Shown here piece by piece: positions 35,281 to 49,400 of a stretch of DNA of 64,000 bases; the stretch's first letter is position 1; every line of letters begins with the position of its first letter. The notes beneath the pieces were generated by a model. It worked only from the letters and a program-made list of their open reading frames with translations. It had not been told where the DNA came from and ran no database searches. The translations under genes were made by a program, and so were the position numbers. The stretch lies in contig NC_133102.1 in NCBI RefSeq assembly GCF_022965805.1, positions 8,068,885 to 8,132,884 on the forward strand. The letters run 5' to 3'. The stretch is from Primulina eburnea. Taxonomy: Eukaryota; Streptophyta; Magnoliopsida; Lamiales; Gesneriaceae.

Positions 35281-35611
35281 GGGACCTGTTTGGTCTCTTT
35301 CATACAACCTGTCCTCAAATATCATAAATAAATATATATATATTTTTTCTGAATGAAAACAAATATATAATTTTTTTTTGGGCAAACAAATATATAATTT
35401 TAGAAAGGATAAATTATCTGTGATCCTATATGCACATGTTATATCTATTAACCTATCCTGTCGTGACATATACGATGTGTTTGATTCGTAAAACAATAAA
35501 AAAAAATAAGTAATTTTTAATTTAAAATAAAAGTTATTAATTTTTAGATAAAATGTTAAAAATGAAATAAAATATAAAGAATAGTATAATAAAATCAGGT
35601 AATTAGTTTGA

Positions 35612-35800
35612 GAGTAAGTCTCTTGTGATACGGTCTCACGATTCTTTATCTGTGAGAAAGGTTAATCCTACCGATGTTCATAATAAAAAAGTAATACTCT
35701 TAACATAAAAAGTAATATTTTTTCATGGATGACTCAAATAAGATATATGTCTCACAAAATACAACTCGTGAGACCGTCTCACACAAGTTTTTGTCTATGA
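35612..35800 (-). mobile_element. MITE family A, copy 4 (inverted)
   Basis: AGTAAGTCTCTTGTGATACGG at the left and GTGAGACCGTCTCACACAAG at the right, with the TAATACTCTTAACATAAAAA core. It lies about 330 bp upstream of the inferred start of the RING-protein transcript. Confidence 0.75.
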
Positions 35801-36183
35801 TGAGTGTTTTAAGCAAATCTAAAATTACAACATGAATTCATATAATTAATATAAGGTGTTTTTGTATTATATATAGTACTGGATGTATATATAGATATGT
35901 TAGTTTTTTAATAATATTTTTATGTTAATTTAATTTTTTTTTGGAAAGATTTAGAGATTATATAAAGAATTAAAAACTCTATATATATTTTTTACGAGAT
36001 TATTAATATAAATTTTATTGTTTTATAAAATTGTGGTATTTTATAATAATAAGTTTTTAGATTTGTAGTCATTCCATAAACCGTGATGATTATTCTATAC
36101 CATTTCATCTGTATTATACAGTATGTATACATAATGCATATGTCGAAAATTCTTTATTGCATGTATCACCAAAATATAAAATG

Positions 36184-36223
36184 TTCTAAAATTCTTAAAA
36201 TATTGTCTTTGGAATTGTCATAC

Positions 36224-36277
<54 letters not shown>

Positions 36278-36315
36278 TCTAAAATTTTAAAATATTGTCT
36301 TTGGAATTGTCATAC

Positions 36316-36361
<46 letters not shown>
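36184..36361. repeat. Duplicated unit carrying an (ATA)n microsatellite
   Basis: Two tandem copies of a block reading TCTAAAATT, AAAATATTGTCTTTGGAATT and GTCATACAATA, each followed by about 15 ATA repeats (36224-36275 and 36316-36361). The block was duplicated as a whole. Confidence 0.9.
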
Positions 36362-37447
36362 GGACTATAGAAATTTTCAAAATTTAATAGAATTAACATG
36401 CAAATTGCGAATCAAGGAAAATATTTAGTAATAGATTTACAGAGCACATTTGGATTTGGTGTTAGATTTTTTTTTTTGTCGAATCTTGTTTTGTCGGTAG
36501 CTGTCTACAAAGGGAATTCCGTGTTGGCTAATATGAGAATTACCGCCTTATCAGCGGCGGTATACCAAGTTTGAAATCTCTGCAATAGGGTACTGTTTGA
36601 TAATAAGAAGCCGAACAGTGATCCTATCTTCATGAAAATAAAGATCTGCTATAGTTGTAGTTGTTTTCTACTTTTATTGGTTGTGTTTAGTGGTTGAAGT
36701 ATGATTGATTAATATCTCATGGGGATGCCCTTTACCTTTTTTAATGAATGCATGCATTTCATTAAAAAAAAATCAGAGGAGACCTATCTTTTTTTAACAA
36801 ATTTAGAATTTATAGCAAGGCATGTTTCGGCCCTTTATTTTTGGGTGATTTATGTGGGATATAAGAATGGGTAAATTTTAAAATTTCTCTAACAAAATAA
36901 TGCGTAAAAATTTTTAAAAAAATGATCCAAGGGAACGGCGTCTCCATTTATTCGTGTTGTAATAGTGGTAAAATAACCTTTTTCCTTTAGTTTCTTAAAG
37001 CAAGTTTTTTTTTTTTTTTTTTTTGCTCCTTTTTGGGAGGAATAAGGATACAAAATTGACCCTTGCTACCACTTGATTATGTTGTCAATAAGTCAGGTAA
37101 TTTTAGGTTAGTGGAGAAGTACGCGTCAATCGGATTGTACAGATAATTTATTCATAATAAACTAACCTAAAAATGATCGTATTGGCAAGTAATAATGAGA
37201 CTTTTCCTTCAGATTTTTCATACATGAAAAAGAGAGTAAATTTACAAAGAAAACACCCAGGTGACCAACATAGTTGCTATATATAAAGCTCTCCTTCCTC
37301 AATTACATAGATTGTTTAGATGACATGAGATACATAGGATAATAGAGTGGTAGCAGAGGCGTTCAATGGTCGTCGCCAACTAAGCACAGACAGATGTGAA
37401 GAAGCTTGAAGATCAGATTGACAAAATTGAACCAGGGTAGGAAGAAG

Positions 37448-40400
37448 TTAGATGTTAATGGTTGCATCCCACAACCTAAGCATCCCGTTGCGTCCCCCGC
37501 TACAGATTCTCTTCCTTTCAAGATCTGAAGAAACACATCTAACCTGAAAATCCATCACGAGTGAATTGCAAAACATCAAGATTCTGTATAACGATATCAT
37601 TTCAGTGTTACAAAGAGAACATGGAGTAAATGCAGTTGGAGTAAGCTTTTGATGTTCAATGAAAGACATTACATACAGCCAGGCTTTTTGCAACGGTACA
37701 ACCACCCTTTATAATTGGAAAAAGAGCACATTATATGCAAACGGGGACCCGGGGCCCTGGGCTGGTTAGATGTGCTCACAGGATGAATTCTCAGAAGTTG
37801 ATAAAAATGGATTTAACATAGACTGCTAGATAGTGGTGTGCAATTTTTCCCAACAAATTTGTGCATTTCAGGATTTTAGTTTGGGAAGAATGATTGGAAC
37901 TGCTGTGAAGAACAAAGGCAAGTAAATGTGAACAAGCTCTGGCATCAAAGAGTTTATTATGTGTCAAGTCTAAACAAAGTTATGTGTGGCATCTTGGTCA
38001 CGTCATCCTAGTCTTCGAGTATTTCTAGATTCATTTCCAACCTTGTTTAAAAATAAAAATACCACTTGCTTCCCATGTGATACATTTGACTAGCCAAGCA
38101 GAAACCACTTCCCATGACACTCAACAAGCTCATTGTGACCCAGTTTATCACATCTTAAGCCTTAAGGTACCTGACACAACTCTATGGAAAAGGGTTGTAC
38201 TTCAGAAAAAGAGAACAAAAAGGAATCAAAGTGTTCTACAGTCATAAACTGGCAGGTTCAACTGAAAATAGAAGTCACCTTGGGTTATGGTACAAGAGCA
38301 TGGGGTAATTTAGTGACAGGAGGGAAAAAAAGAAAAACAAAGTGTAGTGACTCATAGCAGGGCAAAACCAGAGCTTAAAGCAATCACACTTGGAATATGT
38401 AAGTTGATTTGGCTTAGACTGGTTGTTGACGAGGAAAAGTTGAGAAGATGTCTCCCATGAAAGTCTATTATGATAACATAGCTGTCATACATAACCCAGT
38501 GCATCGTGACAGAACCAAACACATGTAGGTCTACATGCACTTCATTGAGGAAACAGTATGTCTCACGCTTGGAGAATAACACACAGGATATTTGTTCAAA
38601 AAATTAGGAATCACAAGGGCTTCAGAGCAAAGATAATAAAGAAAATAGAGAAAAAACCTTACCATTGCAACTGTTTTTTGTGGGGTCCTGTAGAGTTGCC
38701 ACCCAGCCATCCTCGAACTTGAGTTAGAGAGTCCACCAAGTCTCTCTTGAGGCCGATGGAAGAGAGACATCGAATTATCAGCTGCTCCTATTCCTAACCA
38801 GTGTTCGCCCGCATTGATAGATAATATGGAAGACGTGTGAATAGTAACATTCTTGATACATTTTATACCACCTAAGTTTATCATAAATGAAGTGTTAGGT
38901 ACGTGGTGGTAGTTAAAATAATAAGATAGACAACTACAATATATATCATAAAATACTAACCTATGTGATGTGATTATTAATTTGCATTCCAACAATTCTA
39001 AACAATCCCAATATACTTTCGATTTCTGGAAAAACTTACAAGCCACAATAGCAAAACGAAGTGTAATTTATTACATCTGGGCCAAAGTTGTGTAGCCCTA
39101 GAATGCACTATTTATGTCAAGCATCTCTTGGCAATATACAAAAAGTACACCCGGAGAGGGCTTTACTTCTGAAAAAAGTAAATGATCCAAATTTACACGA
39201 GTGCTGACCGAGTAGGATAGATTATTGATAGGAGATTAAGCTCTCAATACAGAAATTCTGCAAGGGGCAACCTAGCAGTTTCTAAAATAATCTGATGCAA
39301 TTTGTCGATATCTTTAACCTCAATTGCAAATCAGGATATTACAATTTCAGATAAGTTACATTATCTATAACTCTCACCATCATCATTTTCCCAAAATCGT
39401 AGTAGTCCATCATTTGATCCTGAATATATAAAAACGGCATAAAAAATTAGTGCATAAATTCATTACTTGAATCATTTCGCAAGCAACACAACCTTGACAA
39501 CATCAAAAGTAAACCACAAGTATCAAACAAATATTATTAACCTGTTACAATCCCTTTATCTGACACAGAATATTCAACACATAAAACTGGGCCGTCATGA
39601 CAGGCTAGGACAGCATCGCATGTTCCTTGAGAGAGAGACCACATTCGAGCAGTCCAATCATCACTACCTGTTAGTACAGTGTCTCCAACCATTCTGATAG
39701 ACCTGTTCAGATGGGCAGAGTCTGCCTAAGATACCACACTTTTAACATGCTGTGACAAATGGTTCATTAAAACATTGTGACTTACCTAATCCATTTTGAA
39801 TGTCCTAAAAACTTGTGCATCTGCTTTCCAGCACGAATATCCCAAATGTTTGCAACCCTTTAAATGGATATTCGAAGATGTCAGGGGAGATAAGGCCACC
39901 ATGGTGATAATATCTGTGTAGTTGCATATATCAAAGTATATAGAAGTTTAAGTGCCATACGTATCTCGGCCTCCAGCAGCCAAGATCCCAGTGGAATCAT
40001 CATATTCCATGCAGAGAACAGCGCCTGAACAGCGACCTACAGTAGCCACACAGGTATCTGTCCTTACATCCCACATCTTCACAGTTCCATCATGTGCAGC
40101 AGTGAGGACACGCTCACCAGAGAGCATTCGTACAATACTGACCTAAAAGAGAGCATGGCAAGCATTAGCCAAAGTAGCAAACGAGTGCACCAATCTGCTT
40201 ATCAATCAGATGGAACTACAGAAACGTTCAATCAAAGTAAAGACAAATGGAGATTTATTTAACACATATCCATGCATAAAATGCGCTACCTGACAAAAAG
40301 ATGAACAGAATTATGTTACAACACTGACCCCAAGTATCAGTTACACGAAGTTTAAAAATACAATATCAGATCAAAGTGATTAGATCGTATATATTTCACA

Positions 40401-43400
40401 TTCAATATTCAAAGAACAATAGATAAGAAATAAGAAAATAAATAAATAAATAAGGAGTAAGAGTAAAATATTTGACCCAAATGAGTAGCATTTCAAGTAG
40501 AGGCTAGGAACAAGTAGGAAATGTAAATCATCTGCATGAGCTGTTCAGTGATAGGTTCAGGTTATCCTGTCTAAAGCCATTGTTAAAGTTCACCATTACA
40601 TTCAGGTGAAAATGATGAATTATGAGTTGTCTGTTACTAAGCCTATCAAGACTCGTGTCTCCAAATTCAAGGCAATGTTTTATGTGTTACATCACCAGTT
40701 TTGACAACACCCAACTACATAATTCCTTGAGTGATTATGAAATCCCTTGAATCATAGAATAAGCACTGATGTTACAGAAATAGATGTACTCTTATGTTTG
40801 GCAAATATGAAATTGACTGAAAGGGAATACATTGCACAACCCAATGATGAATGAGTTCATCACTTTTGCAATTCAAAATAAGCAAAATTAAGCACATATT
40901 TTTACAAAGAGATCTACAATGCGTTCACAAAAGGTAGTTAGATTCAAGAAATCAGAAATGAGTAATCTCCAGATTCCCAGAACTACCCTATCTTAAAGTG
41001 ACGTCGAATGAGTTCATGTGTTTTCCATTTTCAAAAGATTAACAGCTCAATCTGATAACCCTCCTCAATGTAATTCTTTTCCGTTGCACATTGGTTATAT
41101 TCTGAACCAAGTGTATCATTTAATGATTTTTTAATAGAACCATGTGCCCAGAAATACAATACAATCTATACATATTTAGGTATAACAGAGCTCCCATACC
41201 TGTGCATCATGCCCCTTCAGTTCTTCTAGAAGCTGAGTTGTCTGCTTATCCCACACAAGAACAGACTGGTCATCAGATCCAGAAACCACCTTCCCTCTAT
41301 CAGAACTTATGGCTCGCACAGTTCTGTGCAAAAAGTATAAAATAGAAAATGACAATATCAACCCTCAAATGTTTCAGTACAAACTGTATTTAGTACGAGA
41401 AGATCAAACCATGCGGATCCAAACAAACATACTCAAAAAAAGAGGCTTTGCAGTTACCTAGTATGCCCCTTCAAAGTTGCTCTGAGTTCAGAACCACGAA
41501 GACTGGGATCCCATATCTTAACCTGCGATAACAAATACAAGATCACCTCTAGATTTGCAGAGAAAACGCCTGATGCTCAGAATTCTCAAGTGTTGTAGAC
41601 ATCATGGTCAAAAGAAGCTTTTGTCTCCAAAAAACAAGGGGTGGTTGTGCATTTCAAGGAAACAAAAAGTGGAAGAGAATGAACACTCGCTTAGAATAGC
41701 TTCTATAAATGATAGCATGGTACTAAAAAAATTTTCATGGCCTAACTTCTAATATACTATTTTATCTCACCGTGCAGTCTGTGCTTCCACTAATAAAAAA
41801 TCCTGCATCTTCACGGTCACCAACTAAATCCCACACTTCTCTTTTGGTCACACAATGTAAGGCAGTGACTGCTCCAGTGTGACCTCTTAGCATGCGGATA
41901 TTGGTTTGCACCTTCTTCTGCCCAGCTGCATGTACATCTTGCTTGTACAGAGATCCATTCTCATTTACGTCTGCAAAGGCATAGTATACAATGGTCTCAT
42001 TGCAATATAATTAAGTGATGTCACATTCTACTTAAGAAGCCGGATGTCTACCTAAACTGTCGCTATCAGATGCCCACTTACGGACACGACTAAAAGAGCT
42101 GGCTCTATCCCGGCTAAACATGCTCTGGACCCAGCTTCTTCCAACAACAGAAGCCTCGGAAGATTGCTGAGTGGTATCAGAAACATCCTGTGGACGTGGA
42201 GAAGGCAATCCATATGAAGGGGCAGATTGGAATTTTCCAGAAGATATTCCCCAATATCCACTGCAAACTTGTCGGATATGAGACAGGAATCCTCGGAGCT
42301 TTATCTGATAAATATTTGTGAAATAGCAAAATATAGACTGTCAAAAAATTGTTCTAAACTTTTCTAAACTGCAAAAGAAATAACTTATAGAATCTCCATT
42401 ATTGGAGGTAAATTTGAGAGTGATATCTAGACTGTGGTACTTGTGTACCTGCTTGATACTGAGATACTAACATTGCTAGCTTTGCATTATCAACAGACAT
42501 TTTCACACAGATATTAGTAGTACGATATTTTGCTGATGCGCCAAAGATTATAAATGTACAATTACACATCAACATATGACCTTTTTAGCTTTTCAAAAAC
42601 TCATGAACATTTTACGACCATCTTTGTATGCAAGTTCTACCCATCACATGAGAAGCCATACTACTTTGTTCAGAGATCAACTTATGCAGCTTCGACTATC
42701 CAATATTGTTGAAAGTTTTAACATAGACCAACTTCAGCAAGTTACCAAGAAGTTTGAAACCTAACAAAATCCTGAATGTCTAGTTCTAGTCTAGAAAAAA
42801 TTTGGATTTGTCGGCTTTATGGAAGGAAAGTAACAATGAAACTCTTAAGTTGTATCACCTAGTTAACATTGATTACTATTGTAACTCATCAAAAAATAAA
42901 TAATATGAATTGGGAAGCGAACAAGCCAAAGCATACACGTTTTCGATAGGTTGCAACTTGCAAATCACATAATTTGAAGGATGCAAGGCATCCAATTAAA
43001 AGACAAAAGCTACTACTCCAAGCCATTCATTTTAGAACGACAGAGTGCAAGCAAACTAAGACCATCTGAGAAGGAAGGGAAAGTAACTTACAATGTGCTT
43101 GTATCCAATGTTATTCTTTCCTGCTATCGTCTCAATCATGAACCAAGCATCCGTGTCAGGAAGTCCCAAACCAGCCTTCATAACATTACCAAAGAGAATT
43201 TGACAGTAACGAGAGTAAGAACAAAAACTTCAAGAGAGGGAATAGAGTGAGAAACCATGGGACAGCAGGCAGAAGAAATACCATATGTGTCGCCACAATG
43301 ATTAGCTGTGCTGTAACTAATGTCGCATAATTGGTAGACCTGAGACAACAAAAGCACAAAAAAAATGTGAAGCACACGCCTTTCACTTTTGATTTTGGTC

Positions 43401-46400
43401 ATTACTTGTTCTTCTACCTATTTTTCCTTATGGGGAGAGAACATATGTCAGAAAAAATTGTGTGAATGAGTCCTCTGGCTTGACTACAACCAATGAATAT
43501 TTCACACTTAACAATTAATAAATGATTGAAGTTGCAATCCTGGTATGGAAAAAATTATTTTCTCCTACTTCACCCCTAATATAATCCCACTTCTTGCCGC
43601 CAACTTAAGCAGCAAAGTAAGATACCAGTGTAAATTAGATTATAGGTTCTTCATCACTAGAAACCAATGCAAGCTTGGTGGCTAGGTCCTGATTGCTTGG
43701 AGCTTGATTTATCTTCTCTCTTGTTTTACTCAAGTGAGCTTGACATCGTTTATTCCCTTCTTTCTTTCTTCTACAACTTTTTTCTAACAGCAAATCATTT
43801 ACATGTCAAATCATCATTTTAAACATGGTAACTAATCAGTCAATTTTTTCATATTATCTTTGTATACATGCAATACCTGCATGAATCATTGCCTTTCACA
43901 TTAACTTTCAAAATTGTATTATCCAAGCACCAATTTGGAACTTTTCCCTTTGTCTGTCTCCCTTGTTCCTAAATATATAATGATGCATTTAAGGTATCTA
44001 TATTGGGCTTATATTTGACTTGAGACTTGCTTACTTCTTCATAAAGAAGCAGATCCTTGTACTAGAGGTTAAACGCCTTCCTCGGTAGACCGTAGACCAC
44101 GCAAAAACAGAGTAGAGACCTCAATAAATGAGTTTCAAATAAAGAAAAACTCTTGAGCGAGCATTTTTTAGCTTTAGTCAAGGAACACAATCAATCAGAA
44201 TAGAAAATACAATTTTATGCCAATAAGGGTCATAATAACTTGCTTATTTGATTGCATGAACCGTTTCCTAGAAAGGAGCATCAAAATAATGACATCCTTA
44301 CTTGCTGGAGGAGCAGTCGAGCAGGTAGTCAAAATATCCTTCCCAAAAGCTGCAACAAAACCGTACAGCAAAAGTTTTTCATGTAAAATATATGTAGTCA
44401 ATCTTTGGCACAGATATCAAATGAACGGGTATTTCAAGTATTTGAACCAATGTTCTTACTGGAATTAATTTTCTTTGTTTTGAATCAGAACCTATCCAGT
44501 AACCAATTAATATTTTCCCAATGAATACTAATTATTTCTGGATGTAATTCAATACTTTAAAACAGAAAGTATACAAAATAAAATTCATTGCCTTAACAGG
44601 AAGAGTGTCAGCATTAAGGTGCAGTATAAAAGTCGGGGATCATAATTAAAGTTCTAGTTGCCATGTTGTGATCTCAATCAGTTTCATCTCAAAGTCAACC
44701 TCAGAGTTATTTGTAAACTTATCAAGCAGAGCGCCATTGGTTTAATTTTTCATGATGCATCAAATATTTGGACCCAGATTTTGGATCCATTACAAACCGA
44801 AACGAAATCCAACTAACATTTCTGTTTAGCAAAATCTCCTCCATTTTCCGGAAAGTTCTTAAAGGTTTCAGAAATTTCCTACAATTTACAGGGTTAAAGA
44901 GAGATTAAAAGATTTTGAAATATTCCACTAAACGGGCTAGCGGGTCGGGCTGACCGACAACCCACCAAAACCCGTTATTTGGCAGGGCGGCCTAGGAAAT
45001 TGTCAACCAAACCCCAGGAATCTTCAAATGTAATCATATTACTGCAATTGCCAGTCAATTTGGCAATGAGTAGTTTTTATTTTATTTAACATTTTCCTTA
45101 AATTCACATTTCTTGTTTTGTTATTAACATCGATAATTTATAAACTTGTTTTCCAATTTTCGAATGAAAAAGGTCACAAATTTGTTTGAGTTTTCCTAAC
45201 AATTTCCACAATGACATTTGGAATTGAGGGTCATTATGAGTACTTGTCATTGTAGGTAGCTGTGTCATACCAAAGAAGAATGCATACCGTAACTCCTCCC
45301 AGATTGTAAGAGACCGTAGGTGTCTCTGAACATAATCTGAAACATTGTTTACATCCTTTTTATGCATCTCAGAAGACACTTCCAGTGCATCTCTAACAGT
45401 GGCCATGTCATTCCGGGCTGTAGCAAGATTGATTGCTGTTTTAAGCTGTGATTATGCCAAGCAAATCACTTTCAGGTTAGCAAGGTGCCCTTTTTCACTA
45501 GCCAATATGAAAACGTCATACATGTTAAAATTACTCATCTATCCAATTGTGGGCTAATTCAGATACTAGTCGACATTTTGTACACTTTCTACCAACAAAG
45601 AATGTTGAGTCATAAAACATGTGTGTTCCGTAAAAGCGCTCACATTAAACGACTAGAATTGAGGTAAAAATTTAGAGTATGCGTTGCCAGCCAGTCCACA
45701 AGGTTGAATCATACGTTACTTTCAGGAAAATAAAATATAGTATCATTTTGACTGCCACTGTTCTTTTCATACACATCTTGTGATGGCATCTAGTTGCAAT
45801 CAAAAGAATGCTAGCACATTTGCACCTAAATTCGAGAGTCCTGTATTTACAAGCATATCATTACTGAATGTTCGCCAATTTTCTGTAGCCTATACATTTG
45901 TAAAGAATCACCAACTGTCAAGTAGATTGAATCTGCATACAAAGGAGACGGTCATCGTCCTGATGTGTTATTAAAAAAAGGAACATCCTGAAAAACATAA
46001 ACAGTACGTGTTGGTTCTTATGATTTGTGGATGATCATGTCTGTCTTGGGTATTTCTCACGAAAGAAAAGAACGAGGCTTCCACGATTTTTAAAACCTTC
46101 CACGCTATGATCCGAACACAATTCTCCACCAATATCCAAATCTGCCGCACTGATCCGGCAAGAGATTTCTTTAACTCTTACTCGGGTAATTACCACATCA
46201 CTCAAGGGATCGTTCTTCAAAACTCTTGCATTGACACTCTGATGGGAGTCATATTTAGGGATGTAAACGAAGCTCGATTCGATAAAAGCTCGTTTGAGCT
46301 CGTTTAATGAGGCTCGTTAAGATAAACAAACCAAACTCAAGTTTTACAGTATTCGGCTCGTTAGCTCGTGAACATGTTCGTTGGTAAGTTCATGAGTAAT

Positions 46401-49400
46401 CTTTTAGATGAAAAAATAATAGTTTTGATATTTGATTTATTGATTTTGCATATTATTTATGAAATATATAGAAAAATCTATTAAATTTATTTATTATAAT
46501 AAATTTACAAATTTTAATAAGAATAATATATTTTTCTTTAAAAATATAATTTACATTTTAATTAATTTAATGAAAATTTAAATGTATAATTCATATTTAG
46601 TAAGCTTATTTAGGCTCGATAAAGGCTTGAATAAGCTCGTGAGCCATGCATATATTCGTTAAATAAAGCTCGAGCTCGACTCGATCATAAACGAATCAAG
46701 CTCAAACATTCAAGAGTTCGGCTCGGCTCGGCTCGATTACATCCCTAATTTCAGTCCATTTTGGCATGAATTTGTGTGTCAAGTTCGTATTTCATTTATT
46801 TTTGTTGTTAAATGTTGCATATGATCACGGCTTACCTTGATTTAGTGATTTGCCAGAAAGTTGGCTAGAAAAGATGATAATTTAGGAGATTTCATGAAGT
46901 GGGACAGAATAGGTCGCGTTGGGACGGTTTCGCGAGTACATGAAGTATAAGGAAGCTGGACAGTGCAGATCGCGCTAGAGCGATTGCTTTTTACCATCCC
47001 AGCGCGAGAAAGAAGAAAATTATGTTCGCGGACAGAAGATCTCGAGCTAGGACAATCATTTTTTACCGCCCCAGCACGCCCGAGGAATCTGCAAGAACAC
47101 AGACAGTTAATATCGCGCTAGGGCGGTCATTTCTTACCACCCTAGCAAGATGAATTATGGAAATTTTCGGGGACGCGATTTCTTTACTTCTCTAGTGGAT
47201 TATAGGACACAATTAGATGCAAGCAGCCCTAATACTCGAAATATTGGAGGAGATTATCACTTTTCAGCAGCCACAAGCAAAAGAAGTAGAGAGAAAGACG
47301 CCTGGAGTTGAGGAGGCAAGCAAAGAACTCGTGATTTTCACGCAGTGTATTCTTTCTTCTTTATTTCTAGTTTAAAAACATTGTTTTGATAATTTGATGA
47401 TATCGTTTAGAAGCTAACTTTTCATATTTGTTAGGATTTAAGGAGAGCTTACACCAATAAGTTGTTTTAGTTAATTTAAGGAGAGCTTACACCAATAAGT
47501 TGTTTTAGTTAATTTAATCTTTAACTTTTGTTATCCTGCTTGATTGTGTTATTGTTTTATTTGAATTATTGATGTCTATCTAACTTCTTTAAAATTATAT
47601 ATTGTGAATGAATTCGAGATAATAGTTTCCAATAAGAACGAGTAGCACAATTCGTAGATTTACAATTTGCATAGACATATAAAACTGAATACACGTTGAC
47701 AGTGATAGTCCAATAGGTCGAAAGTTAAGATATTTCATACGCCGTGTATGTAATCACTTTTGATAAATAATCAAAGACCTTTAATTATTTCGTTGTATTG
47801 AATTAGTTTAACATAGCTTGCGAAAGTTTGTAAACAATTTAGGGAATCTTGTCAATAGCATGAGAATTGCCAAGATTAATTAGCTGAAATAAACGAGGAG
47901 TAGTAGGTGAACTAAAATTCCCAACAAATTCCTTTCTCACTTGATTTTAATCTACATTTCAAATCTGCATGAGTTAGATCATGCACCCAACATACTATAA
48001 GTAACTTTGTATCACTTGATTATTTATCTTCTGCATATCATCATACATGTTGACGATATTAAATTCATGATGAAGGACTTAGGACTCTTGAAATATTTAT
48101 TGAGAATGAAAGTGGCCAGATCAAAGCATGGAATCTTGATTTCACAAAGAAAATGTCTTGGACCTCTTGAAAGAAACAAAGATGTTGGGATGCAAACCTG
48201 TTGATACTCATATGGACCCAAATATAAAAATCGGAAAGAGGGAGGATAGTCCACCGGTCGATAAAAGAAGATATCAGAGATTAGTCGGCAAGTAGATATA
48301 TATATCTCACACAAGATCTGACATTGGATTTGTTGTAAGCGTCGTAAGTCAGTTCATGAACAATCCAACATAGGAACACTAGGAGGCCGTTCTTCGGGTA
48401 TTGAAGTACCTAAAGGGTCCCCTGGAAAGGGACTATGTTTTCGCAGAACCACCACAAGAAATATACATGTATATTGTGATGCTGATTAGGTAGGATCTTC
48501 TACTGATAGACGATCCACATCTGGGTATTGCTCATTTGTATTGGGTAACTAACATGGCGTAGTAAGAAGCAAACTGTGGTGGCAAGAAACAGTGCAGATG
48601 CAAAATTTCGCTCCTTGGCCGATGGGATTTGCGAAGAAATATGACAAAGATTGTTGACCAAGTTGAAATTGGAAGGTAATCTGACAGTTGAAATAAAGTG
48701 TAACAATCAGGTTGCGACAAGTAACGCCAAGAATCCAGATCATCATGATCGTATCAAACACGTTGAGGTATCTCATCATTTCATGAGTGAAAAATTGATA
48801 AGGGAATCTTGAAAATCAACTACGTTCCTAGCCATTCACAAGTTGCAAATATCTTAACAAACCCCTATTTCGACCTACATTTGAAGACTTGGTGTCCAAG
48901 TTGATCGACATATACCCACTCCACTTGAGGAAGAGTGTTGAATATCCGAAATTAGATAAAGATAGGCATTTGGATTATTATATAAACATTCATATACTGT
49001 TTTATATTCTAAACATTAAATTAGAGTATATTAGATTACGTTGTTATCTTTCTATTTATTATGTATACGTAAAGGTTTTACTTCTCAGTTGATGGCAGGA
49101 ATAAGAATTCATCTTCTTCAGCATATATTTTTCTTATATCACACTACACAGACATTTGAAAAACAGATAGGTGACGTTCAAATGGGGAATTTGCACACAA
49201 TAGTATTATCCTGCTCTGAACTAATCCACCAAGATGGCAGTCTTCAAACATGCCAGAGAAGATAACATGATCGAAGCCAAAAACGAAAAAACTCACTTGT
49301 GGAATATCAAAAGTAAAGAAAGAGCAGTGATCATCAGAGATCAAAACTACAACAAACCTAGTAGCATGCTTGATGAAAAAATAACTTGCAGTATAGATTC

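Larger units (their letters stand above)
35281..37447. other. Region between the RING-protein gene and SCD1
   Basis: AT-rich. It holds the promoter of the RING gene (low end), MITE copy 4, the duplicated ATA microsatellite (36184-36361), a T-run at 37003-37024, and the presumed 3' UTR of SCD1 (about 37200-37447). No further gene seen. Confidence 0.5.

Noticed and set aside
36083..36370. 95-codon frame with poly-Asn and poly-Ile
   Set aside because: Translation of the duplicated ATA microsatellite.
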